This document shows, piece after piece, positions 13,191 to 26,600 of a stretch of 64,000 nucleotides of DNA. The DNA comes from Ailanthus altissimus (lineage: Eukaryota > Streptophyta > Magnoliopsida > Sapindales > Simaroubaceae), in assembly GCA_946807835.1 (NCBI GenBank), contig OX327694.1:9994001-10058000 (forward strand), written 5' to 3'. How positions within the stretch are numbered: the stretch's first letter is position 1; each line of letters opens with the position of its first letter. The notes beneath the pieces were generated by a model. The model saw only the letters and a list, made by a program, of their open reading frames with translations. It made no database searches and was not told where the DNA came from. The position numbers and the translations under genes are program-made.

Positions 13191-15000
13191 AGATTCACAT
13201 CTAGAATGAATGATTATCAAATTAAGAGCAGTATAACATTATATATAAAATGCATTTATCACTATGGATATATCTGTGAACGATAATTTAAGGAAAGTTT
13301 GATTTTTTAGTCTTTACCAAAGTTATCTGTACATTTTATCATGAGCTTCAATATGCAAGGGTTGAATCCCACGTATCTAAGCTACACAATATATTGAAGA
13401 CAACATGTTAGGATTTGAACAAATAGGGTGCATCCCTTTAATTTCAAAATGGTGTTTTATCTTCTGCCTCGAAGCCTGATAAGAAGTCTAACAGTAAAAA
13501 AGAAAACTAGATACTATATATGGGTCCTTAGAGACAAATGATATCCAAGAACCAAGAAAAGAACAAAGGCAAAGGAATATATTTTTATTATGGCTAGGAC
13601 AAACATTGGAATTGTAATTATCCAAGGTACCCTACAACAGTCAAGAAGAACCCTTTAGGTATATGTTTGCCTATAATTAATATTTTATTAGCATTTGATG
13701 CCAGTACTTGCTAGATATTAGATATTTCTTTTCCTTCTCACATCTACAATATGTTACAGTGTCTAAGGGAAGTTAAACAACTACAACATGCAGAAGTACT
13801 ACTTCATGTTAGAAATAGAGATTTTCTGCAAGTTGAGGTTGATGGACATTTTGAATTATTTCTCCCTTGTGGTAGAACTTTAATGTTGTATAACTATTAT
13901 TTTGTACTAAATATTATCAGGCAAATTATATCACTTTCTGTGTTAGACTCTGAAGGTTATCATATATTTATTTAGAATCGTTCCTTGTACTTATATGATA
14001 TGGATAATGTTTTATTAGCTGAGTGTCAGTTGATGAATGGTCATTATATTTAGATACAAAAAAAAATATCTTGAATGCACAGGTGAATACAAGTAGTAGT
14101 TCGAGAACTTTGTATAATATGGAATTGTGGCATATTTAGGTCATATAGGCGTGAAATGCCTAGCCTATCTGGTTAGAGATGGTCATATACCCTATCTTTT
14201 CATAGAACCTTATCTAGTTTGTGAATCTTGTATTTAAGGGAAGATAACCAAATCTCATTTTGTTAGTGTTGGACACTATTCCATTGATTTATTAAAACTA
14301 CTACATAATGATGTGTATGGTCTAATGAATCACACTGCTATCTGTGGGATTCAATACTTTGTTGTCTTTATCGAAGATTTGTCACGATATGGATATGTGT
14401 CTTTGATGAAGCACAAGTAGTAAAATTTTAAAATATTTAAAGAGTTTCAACTAAAGGTAGAGAAGTAAACTGGTATACGTATATTAAATGCCTTCAATCA
14501 GATCAAGACGATGAATACATGAGCAGCAAATTCATAAATTATTTGAAAGAGAATTATATTCTAGCTCAATATAGCCCTCTAGCCACTCCTCAACACAATG
14601 GTATTTTAGATAAGAGAATAAGAATTTATTAGATATGGTTTGATCGGACCTTAACCAATCTTCTAGAATATTTATAGGGCTGTGCTCTAGAAACTCCTAC
14701 TTACTTGTTGAACTAAGTTCCATCAAAGGTTGTTCCCACTACTCTATATGAGATATAGATTGGGAGGAAATCGAGTTTTAATTATGTTAAGATTTAAGAT
14801 TGTCCTACTTAAGTAAAAGTTATGCAATAGGATAAACTTATACCCAATGGGTATAAGTATTAGTTCATTGAATATCCTAAACATTCTATAGGATATTAGT
14901 TTTATGATCCAAAGGAATTAATCGTGTTCGTTGCTCATAATACCTCTTTTTTAGAGAAAGAGTTTCTCATGAATCGTGAGGATTAAAGATTGAACTTGAT
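13191..15000 (+). pseudogene. Second copia copy: gag and integrase remnant
   Basis: A degenerate zinc-knuckle region is readable near 13555-13640 (KNKGKGIYFYYG, stop, DKHWNCNYPRYP). The frame open at 13751-13975 covers the protease to GAG-pre-integrase linker. A broken GAG-pre-integrase block (about 14125-14200) and an integrase core follow. The element parallels the copia copy at 3402-7700 block by block. No full LTR flanks it, so it is a truncated or recombined copy. Confidence 0.65.
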
Positions 15001-16660
15001 AAAGTCAATCCAGATGTTTATGAACCAATGATGGAACTTCGAGCTCAATTGAGTGAGATACCTTTGATATACCCTCCCCGTAGGTCTAAAGGATCTCAGT
15101 GCCACCTGTTAGGTATAGTATGATACTTAAACATGCCTTTGCATTTTTCTTAGTTGAAGAATAAGATCATTTGACTTATAAAATGCGTTGTTAGATATTG
15201 ATTCAAGAAAATGGCAAGAATCCATAAAATCCAAAATTGACTCTATGTATAACAATCAAGTCTAGGACTTGGTTGAGCGTTTCGAATGAATTATTCTTAT
15301 TGATTATAAATGTGTTTATAAGAAGAAGCATAGTCTGATGAAAAGGTAGAGACCTTTAACTTCTGACTAGTGGTAAAAGGTTATACTCAGTAAAACATTT
15401 TCATCAATAGCCATGCCTCAATTTGAATTTTGTTGGCTATTGCAACATATTATGAGTTTGACATTTGGCAGATGGATGTAAAGACGACTTTCTTAAATAG
15501 GTATCTCAAGGAATTAATATTCATGGATTAGCCTAAAGGATTTACATCCAGCCTGACTTATAATCTAGTGTACAGGCTGAAAAAGTTCATTTATGGACTT
15601 AAACAAGCTTTCTAAAGTTGGAATCTTCATTTTGATGAAGTAATTAGAAGATTTTGTTTCATAAAAAATAAAAATGAAGCATGTACATGCAAAATGTTCA
15701 ATGGGAGCATGATTGTCTTTTTAGTTCTTTTCATGAATGACACACTCATTATCGAAATTGATATTGGTATATTACAGTCAATCAAGAGTTATCTGAGTAA
15801 GAACTTTTCCATAAAAGATTTTATAAAGACTTTTTGTATATTTGGTATAAAGCTTTATGGAGATAGAGCTAAGGAGCTGATAAGAATCTTTTAATCCTTA
15901 TACATAGACAATGTTCTTAAAAGGTATAACCTCAGTAACTGTAGATGGTTAATGTACCTTTCAAACATAGCATTCATCTTTCTAGAAGTATATGTCATCA
16001 GAAGGAAGATGAACGGATTAGAATGTCTAATATACCATATGCATCTGCTGTAGATAGCTTGATGTATGCCATGTTATATACGAGACCTAACATCAATATG
16101 ACTGTAAGTGTTACAAGGTGGTTTCAATTTGATCCAAGTAGTGATTATTGGATGACCGTGAAAATATCTTGATGTACCTTAAGGGTACAAAGGATAAGTT
16201 TCTGATTTGTGGAAAAAGTGACTTATATGTTAGAGGATACTTTAATTCAGACTTTCCATCTAATCTATATAATAGGAAGTCTACATCTAGATCTATGTTT
16301 CTTCTCACTGGTGTCATAGTTAATTGGAAGAGTGAAAAGCATGCATCCACCGTTGATTCCACCATAGAGGCATAATACATTATAGCTTTAGAAGTTATAA
16401 ACAACGTGATATAGATAACAAGTTTGTCATAGAACTTAAAATAGTCCCAAGTTTAGTGGATCTTATCCCATTTTTTTTGCAACAACAATGGGGTAATTGC
16501 TAAAGCTAGAGAGTCAATTGCATACTAGAAGTCTAAGCATATTAGGAGAAAATACTATATAATCAAAGAAATCTTAGCTAGAGGAGACAGACCCACTAAG
16601 GCCTTAAGATACATGATATCACTATATGAAAATCATTAAGAGGGCAGACATATTCTCTTA
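15001..16660 (+). pseudogene. Second copia copy: RT and RNase H remnant
   Basis: RT blocks are QMDVKTTFLN (about 15468-15497) and LFMNDTLIIEID (about 15727), where the YVDD box has become FMND. The frames 15694-15894 (SIKSYLSKNFSIKDF) and 15945-16172 (IPYASAVDSLMYAMLYTRP) are RT thumb/connection blocks. Frame 16148-16375 holds DLYVRGYFNSDF and NRKSTSRSMFLLTG, the RNase H domain. The end, DPLTKA-like, lies near 16590. Unlike the first copia copy, the RT front half is present here. Confidence 0.75.
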
Positions 16661-17986
16661 TGAGGAATGGATATCTAGTAGAGTTTTGGCTAAAGATAGA
16701 GCCCAAGAACTCTACAACAGCAGAACTATAGAAAGACCCAAAATTGACAAGGCAAAATCCGCAACCATTGAATAGATAAGAGTTAAGATATTAGATACGA
16801 TTCATAGATCGCTATATAATTTCTAATACTATAAAGAGGAAGAAAGCATGGAAGAAAATGAAGATCAAGAGAATAAAAAAGAAGATAGAGGCCTAATGGT
16901 TATTAAAGGACACCAAATAGCAGATAAACTAATCTAAGACTCTATGAAAGTACTATCTATAAGGATGGTAGTCAAAGTCAACCAACACTTTATAGTAGTA
17001 CTTCATAGAAAACTACTAGAGAGAGAGACAAAAAAGATAAGAGATGGAGGTTCTTGTTTAGAAGGGCTACTAAGGTTCAAATGACCAGAGTATGAGAGAT
17101 AGTAGCTCTTACTATTATAATGATCGAGTAAAAGCTAAAGGAGATTTCTTTCTCTTGAAGGGACTTAATCGACATTATGCTTTCACACCTCAATCCATTA
17201 GTGATAACATTGAACATATACAAAAAAATGTCTATGACATGTACTGGTTGATAGTGGAAGAAATATAGACATTATATTTTGGGATACTTTCAAAGGATTG
17301 AGCTTTTCGAAAAAAAGACATCCGAGGATATAACATGAAGCTTATCCCATTCAGGAGAACAAGAGTACAAGTCAAATGATACATTAAACTGCTAGGAATT
17401 ATAACTGAGAAGAGGTTATAGATAGATTACTTAGTAGTCAAATGCACATTTTGCTTATAACGTAGTAGCGGAGCAATTTTGGATACATTACATGGAGGTT
17501 GTCCCTTGCACTTTGCTTTAAATGGTAAGGTATATATCAGCTACTGGAAAAAGAATGATGGATATAAAAGGTGAATAAATCCAAGCAAAACTGTGCTATG
17601 CTAACTTATTTAATTTGCCAAAGAACAAGATGGGAACGAACAAGGCTTTCTAAAATGCCTAAAGAAGATAAGAATGAGAAAGAGAAAAGATCGATAAGGC
17701 AGGAACATCAAGTAACACAAAGGCTTTTACACTATCATAAGAGATGTCTCTTATGTAACAACTAAAAGATAAGTGACCAGAGGCTCTTCCTTATTAGGAA
17801 GAGTGGGTGGACAAGTACACCCTACCCTATACAAAAAAGACAGAGAAGTATAATTAGACCTTTTAGCCATTGACAGGATGATGCTACTAGGCACCAACAT
17901 AAAATAGAAGGAAAGGGCGGTAATTATTGATTAATTGAGGGGGAACTAGGATGTCTTCATTTAGTCCTATAGAGACATGATTGAAA
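16661..17986 (+). pseudogene. Second Tat copy: gag end and protease
   Basis: The protease active site is readable near 17240-17290 as VLVDSGRNIDIIFWDTF. The Asp-Ser-Gly triad is kept, in contrast to the first Tat copy. Downstream a CYANLFNLPKNKMG block (about 17597) parallels CYANLL near 1170 of copy one. The linker into RT (VIIDQLRG-like, FI, stop, SYRDMIE, about 17925-17986) is cut by a copia solo LTR. Stops are frequent upstream and the gag start cannot be placed. Confidence 0.6.
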
Positions 17987-20302
17987 TGTTAAGGATCTCG
18001 AGTGTGTGATATACGAGTGTATACGTAATTTCAAAAATTACAACATATAGCGGAAGCATGTTACAAATACACCCAATTTAACAAATTGAACATATATATC
18101 ACATATATATGCAAGTATAAAAATTATACAACATAAACATGATGAACAATATTGTATTATAACATAATGTAAAATAACTCACCTAATGAAGGTAGCTTTA
18201 CAAAATTCTTCAAGTCCTCCAACAATCCATGTCTAGAGCTCACCTTGAAGTATATGTTGAACAATTCTAGTCCATAACTTTTGGTGGGATTAAAGAGCTA
18301 GAATGGTAGCTTAATCTTAGAATTTTCTGCAACTTATATTCAAACTCTTTTGAATACAATTTTGTTTCTCAAATGGAGATGGTAAATATTTTTTATATGT
18401 CATAATTATTAATCTCTTTCTCCATTTGTTTTTGTTTATTATAATCCATCCATGAGAGAAGAAGATGAAGAGAAGTTCTAAAATTTTCAACACTTGAAAA
18501 ATGAACAAAAACCAAATTCTTTCTTACCTTTTTTTCTCTTCCTTTGCCAAATTCTTCACAAGAATTGAATCCATGATTCAATTGTTTTGCAAATCAATTT
18601 TGTTATTCAACATTTTGATTAAACAAAATTAAGTGCTCCACCAATTTTATTGTTGGTCTCCCACTTAGAATTAATTTAACCAAGCACTAGAATAATGGCC
18701 ACCAAAATTAATTTTTTACCTAACAAATATAATTACTATAATTATAATGGGTAAATAAATAGCCAACATTTAGGTCCCTCATTGTATTAAAATACAATGC
18801 CATGATCTATATATATTATAATATTATCTAATAATATATAATTTAATTATTCAAAACAATGTTGAATAATTACTTTTTACCTTACTAATTTTTACTACCA
18901 AGGGTAAATGGTAAAAAAGTAAAATTAAATCATGGAACAAATTTTGCCACTTGTCAATATTCTATTAATTAACAACCCTTGTTAATTAATTCAATGATGT
19001 ACTTAACAATTAAGTCTTAACAAATGTACAATCCTAGGGATCCCTAACTAATTATTCTATTTTGCTGAAATTTATTGGATCGACCTATTCAATCTAATCC
19101 GCTACCCCAGTGCTCAATGAGTACACTTCATATTGTGAGACTCTTTAGGTCCACACCTAATTTGTCATATGGAACTCCTCCATATGTCCGTGAACAATGT
19201 CCCATACACACGTTACAGATATTACAAATTAGCGCGTTAGACCATGCAAGTTGAGGTTATTGCATATTCGTATAATCCTTCCATCATTTATATCCTTGAA
19301 GAGCAGGGATATAGATCATCACCATTAAATCTCTTATTTGTTCAATCATGAACTTATCTCCAAATTTATATTTTATTAAACAATATCCACAAACACTTTT
19401 GTGATATTGTTTATTCCTTCAGAATATCTTTTCCAAGGTATATACTTGTGGCCACAAGTCTTTCTGAAATATAATCTCGGAGCATTAGGATATACAACCC
19501 ACTTATATGAGCTGAAGGATCCCATATCTACGCACACCGGACTCCATAAGCATCGGACCATACCCAGCGACACCCAGCGGTCAGACCATGAAAGGTTTCT
19601 GACATGTGTGGAACCAAAGCATGGTGGATCACTCACAAGCCCACCGTGGCGCTCAGGTCAAAGGACCACAAATACTACTCAACTCGGAAGACCTTCCATT
19701 GACGGCTTTATGAGATGTCTATTGGATGTCTTCGTGAGTCTGTTCAATATCCAGTCCTTACTGAATACCTGCATCTTTATACGAGCTTTTTACTAAGCTC
19801 ATGATTTGCTAAGACTAACCATCTGGACCATCCAGATATAGACATACACTAATCTATATTAATGGGTTCCACCGATAGACCCGCATCGATGAAATTAGAT
19901 CAGGAACATTATGTTTGAGAATATACTTGCATAATGACATTTCCTAGCACCATCTGCAACTCCTTGCAACTTAGTCATTATTAATATATTCTCAGGTCAT
20001 TGTCCCATTTCAGACAAGGCTCTAACTCTTTAGATTTCACTAACTCTTATAAACTTACTAACTCTTAATACCACTAACTCTTAGTGTTTATAACTATTAG
20101 CGTTGCTAACTCTTAACCCTGGTCTAAACTCTTTTAAACCAGATCTGAACTCCTTCAAATCATACAATGTCTGAAACGTTACAAGCTTCTTACCATTTAA
20201 TAATAAATAATATTAACGACTTTATTAGAAATAATAATTGTATAAATACTATCACTATATATTTATATATTATGGGATGGCACGTAAGCACAAATCCCAA
20301 TA
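17987..20302 (-). repeat. Copia-family solo LTR, minus strand
   Basis: This 2.3-kb sequence is the reverse-complement homologue of the LTRs at 1299 and 7708. It is flanked by a perfect 5-bp target-site duplication, tgaaa, at 17982-17986 and 20303-20307. No internal element sequence is present, so it is a solo LTR left by LTR-LTR recombination. The left terminus is TG; the right reads TA on the minus strand (TATTGGG). The host Tat frame continues across the site. Confidence 0.9.
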
Positions 20303-21560
20303 TGAAATATACTCGACGGTAAAAAGTTATAAGCTGACCATTAAGAATGTCTATCTTCGGGTTAGATAGAAGGAGAGAAGATTTAACACGAAGTGCAATA
20401 AAATCATCAGTAAAAAAGTTGACAGGCTAGTAAAAGTTAGATTTATCAAAGAAGTCCAATATTAGATTGGCTAGTTAATGTAACACTTGTGCCCAAGAAG
20501 AATAGGAAGTGGCAGGTCTGTTTAGGCTATACAAATCTCAATAACGCAACATTAAAAGACTTTTTCCTACTTTTTAAGATTGATTAGATTATAGACGTGA
20601 TGAAAAAATATGAGAGACTATCATTCGAAGATATATACAGTGGATACAACTAAATCAGGTTGGATCCATAAGATGAGAAGAAAACCAATTTTATAACCAA
20701 GTAAGGAGTCTACTACTAGAAGGTGATGTCATTCAAACTGAAGAATTTTGGAGCAATATTCCAACGGCTATTCACCAAAGCTTTGGGAAGTGATTGGAAG
20801 GATGGTGGAGGCAAACATAGAAAGCACAATAGTTAAGAGCAAAAAAGCATAAGAACATATTATAGATCTATAAGAAGAGTTCAACATCCTACGAGAATAC
20901 ATATGCACTTTAATCCAGCTAAGTGCACCTTTGAAACATCATTTGGAACCTTTTTAAGGCCTATCAAAAGCACGAGAGGTATCGAAGAAAACCTATCATA
21001 AGTTCAGGTCATCAAACTATACCTCAAATGCTGAAGGAAATGCAGATATTAATTGAAAGGATTACAACAATGAACATGTTCATTTTCAAGATGGTCAATA
21101 AAGGTAGACGCTTCTTATGAGCCATCAAAGCCAAGAATAGAAAGCTATAAGGCCAGAACAAACTAAAGTTGTACAACAATTGAAGGAATATCTAAGGAAG
21201 CCATCTTTTCCTCTTGGCTTCCTAAAAAGACATTATTTCTATATCATGTAGTTTTTAGAGTAGCAATCAGCATAAAGCTATTTAAAGAAGCAAATGAAAA
21301 ATGGAAATTGATCTTTTATACCAATAAGGTATTGCTAGATGTCAAGATGAAATACTTTGCAGTCGAAAAGCTTGTCCTTGTCCTTGTACAAGCTAAGAAC
21401 AATTTGAGACATTACTTCAAGGCGTATCCCATCATAGGGTACAGTTTTGATCCCTAAAATGCAGATTGTCAAAACCTGACACTATAGGAGGGTCATCAAG
21501 ATGGTAATGCTACTAATCTACCTAGACATTGAATATAGACTGAAGACTGGAATCAACGGA
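20303..21560 (+). pseudogene. Second Tat copy: RT and first RNase H
   Basis: The frame resumes right after the solo LTR with KSYKLTIKNVYLRVR (about 20322), followed by blocks equivalent to VPKKNRKW and LNNATLKDFF (about 20490-20565) and YSGYN-like (about 20640). The YVDD position has decayed (about 20810-20840, read as NIEST). RNase H remnants lie at about 21240-21440 (a KLVLVLVQAKNNLRHYF-like block). Frequent stops make this non-coding. Confidence 0.7.
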
Positions 21561-23110
21561 TAAGTGACGACTAGCTTCTTACTGAGTGCGAGCCTAATGG
21601 TGAAAATGATACCATGTCACTAAAACTAGCAGAAGTAGTGGAACTATAGTAGATAGCCATAAACAAATCTTTTAACTAGAAGAGAGCATGATTTAAGATG
21701 AAGATTAAAAGCAAAAAAAAAAAAACTCATATTTGAGGATGCAGTAAGGCTATTATAAACAAAGTCCAATAAGAAGGTAGAATACGAGGCGCTAATCAAA
21801 GGCTTAATAGTAACTTACTAGCTAATGATCAAGAAATTACAGATACAAACAAATTCTAGTTAGTCACCTTCCAATGGAACAATGGTTACATGAGAAATGA
21901 TGAGAGGATGAAAAGCTGTCTTTTTAAAGCAAAGGAAGCTGCTTAGAAACTGTAAGAGGTCACAATGACCCAGATTATAAGAGGTCATAATACATAAGTA
22001 AATAGACTAGCGAAGGTAGCAGTCATAATAGAACATTCACTATACAAAATGGCTCTGCTCCTTACTTGAGAGAAAAAAAATGATAGAAAAAAAAGGAAAT
22101 ACTATAGAATTCAAAAGTAAAAAATATAGAAATCATGACTTTTGTTAACTAGATGACCTTTATATTGAATTTTTACAAGACAAGAAGCTTTTCAGTGACT
22201 GGAATGAAGCTAGTAAGCTTAAGAGTAAAGTTAAAAGGTTTTTGCTATTTGAAGGAACACTATATAGATAGGCATTCTTAATTGTCTATATGCAGTGTGT
22301 ACTCAAAGAGTAAGTGTAGATGATCTTGGAAGAAGTACATGAGGGAACCTACAAAAACTATTCCAGTGGAAAGGCACTAGCACACAAGATCCTAAGATAA
22401 GGATACTACTGAACTGCCATAAAATTAAAAGTGTTGACAATGTAAAAAGGTATGAGAAGTGAAAGAAAGATGTCATGCTTATCCATCTTCCACAAAGGAA
22501 CCTGCACATAGTCTTTAATCTATGGCCCTTCTTCTAATAGAGAATAGACATCATTAGACCCCTACATTTGGCAGTTGGAAGAAAAATATTTGTTCTTTTT
22601 ATAACGGACTACTTCATGAAATGAGATGAGTCCAAAGTTTATGCAACATAATATGTCGTAGGTACTAGTATCAGATACAAAGAAGTAGTTTGTCATATCG
22701 ATAGTAACCGTATTTTGTAATAAGTTTATAATCGAGCAAAGTTTCTTTTCTTGAAGCCATCCACAAGGGAATAGACAAGCCGAGAATGCTCATCTAAATT
22801 ACAAAGCACTGTCTTTAGCAAAAGATCTTGCTAATAAAGACTGAGACATCACAATCATCTATGCTACCATTTACAAAAAGAGATTAAATAAGGAAGTCGA
22901 TCAAAAAGTCAGAAAGAGAGAAGTGAAAGAGGGAGGCCTAGTATTAAGAGAAGCCCTTGACATCAACAAGGAAACGAATGTTGGAAAAATAGGTGAAACT
23001 TAGGAAAGTCCTGAAAAGGTCATCAAAAGGTTAGACCCAAGATCATAATTACCACAAATCATAAAGAGAGAGCCCATCCCCACACCATGGAATATATTTA
23101 AATTAAAGAA
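21561..23110 (+). pseudogene. Second Tat copy: second RNase H and integrase
   Basis: A second RNase H remnant spans about 21640-22030 (EYEALIKGL near 21780). Integrase begins near 22300 (EEVHEGTYKNYSSGKALAHKILR, the HHCC region) and its core is eroded. The final block, REPIPTPWNIFKLKNFYVQ (about 23070-23120), matches the usual Tat polyprotein end and lines up with the end of copy one near 13020. Confidence 0.7.
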
Positions 23111-23199
23111 TTTTTATGTACAAATATTCCTTTCTATTTCAATTATTGTTATTAATATAATGAATGATGTACTTTCTAACTTTTCTTGTTCTTTTATTA

Positions 23200-23840
23200 T
23201 ACTTAAACTAATTTTCCTTGGAAAGGTTATATATGCTCGGATCACTTTTTATAGAACACAATCAAATTAAAAGACTTCCCTAAAAGGGTATTGTATCTCT
23301 AGATAACCCTTTTATCAAAGATCTATTTTTAAAGACTATAATGATTTGACTATAAATCTAAACTTGCTTTCTCAAAGATAGCCAATATTAACCTAGATAT
23401 GATGATTTGATTAATAATCTTAGAATAGGAAACATTATACATAACCAATAAAAAACTTTCATTAGAAGCTCATGGACCCTTAGGTCACTCTTCCATGGAA
23501 ACACAGTTTCGTTAAATATTTTCCATAAAATGATCATGTGTCCATAGGCTACCCTTGGAAGCACATAAAATCTAACTTGGAAGAAATAGGTATCTTCGAA
23601 TCACCTTTTCATAAAAGTAACAAAGATGATAGAAAATCTTCCTTTGAAGGTTATAGACCCTTGCGTTATCTTTCTATAGAAATATAGACCGCCAAAAATC
23701 TTCTTTAGAAGGGTCATGTGCCACTAGGCCACTATTGAAAGTACAAAAAGTATTCTTTATAATGGTTATGTATTTTTCATCACCTTTTCACAGAAGTATA
23801 AAAAACAACAAAAAGTATTCTTTGGAAGGATTGTGGACCC
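23200..23840 (+). repeat. Tandem-repeat 3' UTR of Tat element, left part
   Basis: After the integrase end comes a series of degenerate units of about 50-65 bp with recurring words such as 'ttctttagaagg', 'ggtcatgtgcc' and 'accttttcacagaagtataaaa'. Hypervariable tandem repeats between pol and the 3' LTR are known in Tat/Ogre elements. The array is broken at 23840 by a copia-derived insertion and continues at 26981. Confidence 0.65.
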
Positions 23841-25851
23841 TGTTAGAGTCGGTGCTTACGTGTCATCTCTGAATGTACATATATTTATATATTTATATAA
23901 GTGTACATTCCCATTAAATTTTTAATACCAATTAATATGGTACTATGCAATGTAACATTACAGACATTGTATTATCTGAAGGAGTTTAGATAAAGGCTTA
24001 TAGTTAGCCACACTGAGAGATATAAATGCTAAATGTTAGCACAATTAAGTGTTAGTTGGTTATAATACTCAGTAGATCCAAGAGTTGGAGCCTTGTCTAT
24101 AATGAGACATAGACCTAGGAATATACTAGCAACTGTATAGTTGTAAGAGTTGGAATCGGGTGCCAGAAAATGCTAGTTACGCAAGTATGTTCTCAAATAA
24201 TTGTCCTTGATCTATTTCTGCCGATGCGGGTCTGTCGGTGGATACCTTTATATATAGATCAGCATATGTCGTACCTATATTGACATATGGGTATCCAGTT
24301 AGGATTGGATATGGAATAGACTCACAAGGGCCTCTGATAGATACCCTATGTAAGCTGTCAATGGAGGGTCCTCTCGAGTTTAGTAGTATACGTGGTCCTT
24401 TGACCTGAGTGCCTTGGTGGGCTTGTAAGTGATCCACCATACTTTGGTTCCACGTATATCACAGACCTTTTATGGTGTGACCATTGGGTGTCACTAGGTA
24501 TGGTCTGATGCTTATGGAGTCTGATGTGTACAGATATGAAATACGTCAGCTCACATAAGGAGTTAGATATCCATATACTTCGAGACTGTATCTCGAAAAG
24601 TCTTGTGGCCATAAGCATTAATCCCGAGAAAGAGTTTCGCTAGGGTAGAACAATATGGCAAAATAGTTTGCACATATTGTTCAGTGAAATACAAGTCCGG
24701 AGATAGGACATGGATGAGCACAAGGAGATTTAATGGTGATAATGTATATCCCCGCCCATCTAGGATATCATGACGGAAGGACTATACGTATGTGTTATAA
24801 CCTCAACTTGCATGGTTCAACGCGCTGATTTATATATCTGTGACGTGTGTGTGGGGCATTGCTCACGGACTCATGAAATAGTTTTATTTGATGAATCAAG
24901 CGTACGACCTAGCGAGTCCTCGATATAGAGTGTACTCATTGTGCATTGGGGTAGCGTGCTGGATTAAAGTGTTTAATCCAGCAATATTCAGCAATACTAC
25001 GAAAATACGTGCGTGTCTGTATTTAAGTGTTAAATACAATAATTAGTCAATAATTGTTATTTACTAATTGTATAATGAGACGTGGCGCATTATGGACCCT
25101 CGGTTCAGTTTACTCGAGTGTGAAATTTGGTGGAACCCACGAGGGATAGACTTAGTAACTATTTATGAGGGGCAAAATGGTCATTTCACACTTTAATTAT
25201 TTAATTGTTAAGTAATCAAAATATCACATTATTATATTATATTATATATATAATATTATTTTATTTTGGGTGCCAACTATTTGGCACCCATTTATGTATT
25301 ATTATATTGTATATTATATTATTATTAGATATAAAAGAGAGAGATTTGTGTGATTTTGGTTGTTGGTGGGCATTTGGCCGAGAGAGAAGAGAAATGGAGA
25401 GAAAGAAAATGGAACCAGAGAGGAGAAGAAGAAAGAAAAAATGAAATTGTTTCATTTTTCTCTACGATTCTAATTGAAGCAATTCACAATTGCTTCAAAT
25501 TCTCCATTTGTTATCCTTTTAGAAAAAGGGATAAAAACACACACCCCACCATTTTGAAGTTTAAGAGTTAAATTAGTGCTGGATATAGGACTGCTATTCT
25601 AGCTCATGAAGCCCACTATGTTGGTGATTAGAATTTCTCACGAGTTGGTCTTCATGCGGATTCTGAGGAAATACTTGTATAACTTTACACGTTCAGGTGA
25701 GTTCTCAACACCACAAATATATTAATGTGATTAATATATTTTATTTATTATGTTTATGTAATTTTTATGCTTCCGCCGCGTTTAATATGTATATGATACG
25801 TATTTTAGGCAATAGAAATAATTGCACATGCATACACCCATATGCTCGGCA
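23841..25851 (+). repeat. Copia-family LTR, plus strand
   Basis: It begins TGTTAGAGTCGGTGCTTACGTGTCA at 23841 and aligns with the LTR family at 1299, 7708, 17987 and 35111. The right end is uncertain; 25851 (cggca) is a guess from alignment to the CACATGCAAGCACC end block of the first element. It contains a perfect short hairpin at 25268-25289 and a purine-rich stretch at 25375-25440. A copia leader follows, so this is a 5' LTR of a truncated element. Confidence 0.75.
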
Positions 25852-26433
25852 GCGGTGTACTATTCACTTATAACGTAGCACATATACAGTATTTTTTACT
25901 ATTTACAGCTATAGTATTTTTGAACAGTGTTTCAAATATAATTTTGCATATGTAGATTTATGAAATGTAGTGATAAACGTTATCGGTCTGCATTACACCA
26001 AGGTTTATTTTTTTGTGTTGGTAACCACAGTGGGAGCCTTACTGGTGGGGGTTAGTTGTGCTTACATAGAAAATTAATTAATTGAGAATCACCCTTCCTA
26101 GGAGAATAGATACCAAGGTTAGAAACAAAATCTCTCTTAATCAGATTGAAGAATATTACATTATGAGATAATGTTTATTCTGATCCGTCTTGTCAATATG
26201 GTGTTAGACGAGTCACGTCGGCCTTTTCCCAATATTGCTATAGCGTGAGGGACTTGGTCAGTTGGGCTTGGACTATACTGGTTAAATATGAGATGAGGCA
26301 AATATATGCGAAAGTATTGCCCAATATTGCTATAGCGTGAGGGTAGTATCAGTAGCCTATATTTGATCATTGACAAGCTAATGTAGAATACACTTACCCA
26401 ATATTGCTACAGCGTGAGGATAAGGTGTATTTA
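25852..26433 (+). repeat. Copia leader fragment
   Basis: From about 26020 ('ccacagtgggagcctta') to 26433 the sequence follows the leader of the first copia element at about 3700-4110, including the repeated 'cccaatattgctatagcgtgaggg' words. Homology stops abruptly at 'gtgtatttag', where the SINE-like cluster begins. No gag, pol or 3' LTR follows. Confidence 0.65.
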
Positions 26434-26600
26434 GGGTGGCCAGCCTGATGGGTACTGGTCTTGAACTCGTAAGGCATAAGTGGATGAGATCCCGAGTTTG
26501 AGCACTGAAGAGGTAGCATGAGATATGTCTGTGGTTAGGGCACTAGTTGCTGCGCTCTAGTGGACCCTATGAAGAGGGGTAGGCCCCACTATAGTCTGTC
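26434..26600 (+). repeat. SINE-like element copy A
   Basis: It starts TGGCCAGCCTGATGGGTAC and ends in ggccccactatagtctgtc. Start and end match copies B and C, but the middle is diverged. The RNA polymerase III B-box position reads gagtttgagc, a weak match. Confidence 0.5.

Noticed and set aside
25205..25571. Three overlapping frames with basic/Glu-rich peptides
   Set aside because: They come from a purine-rich (gaga/aagaa) stretch of the copia LTR and are low-complexity.
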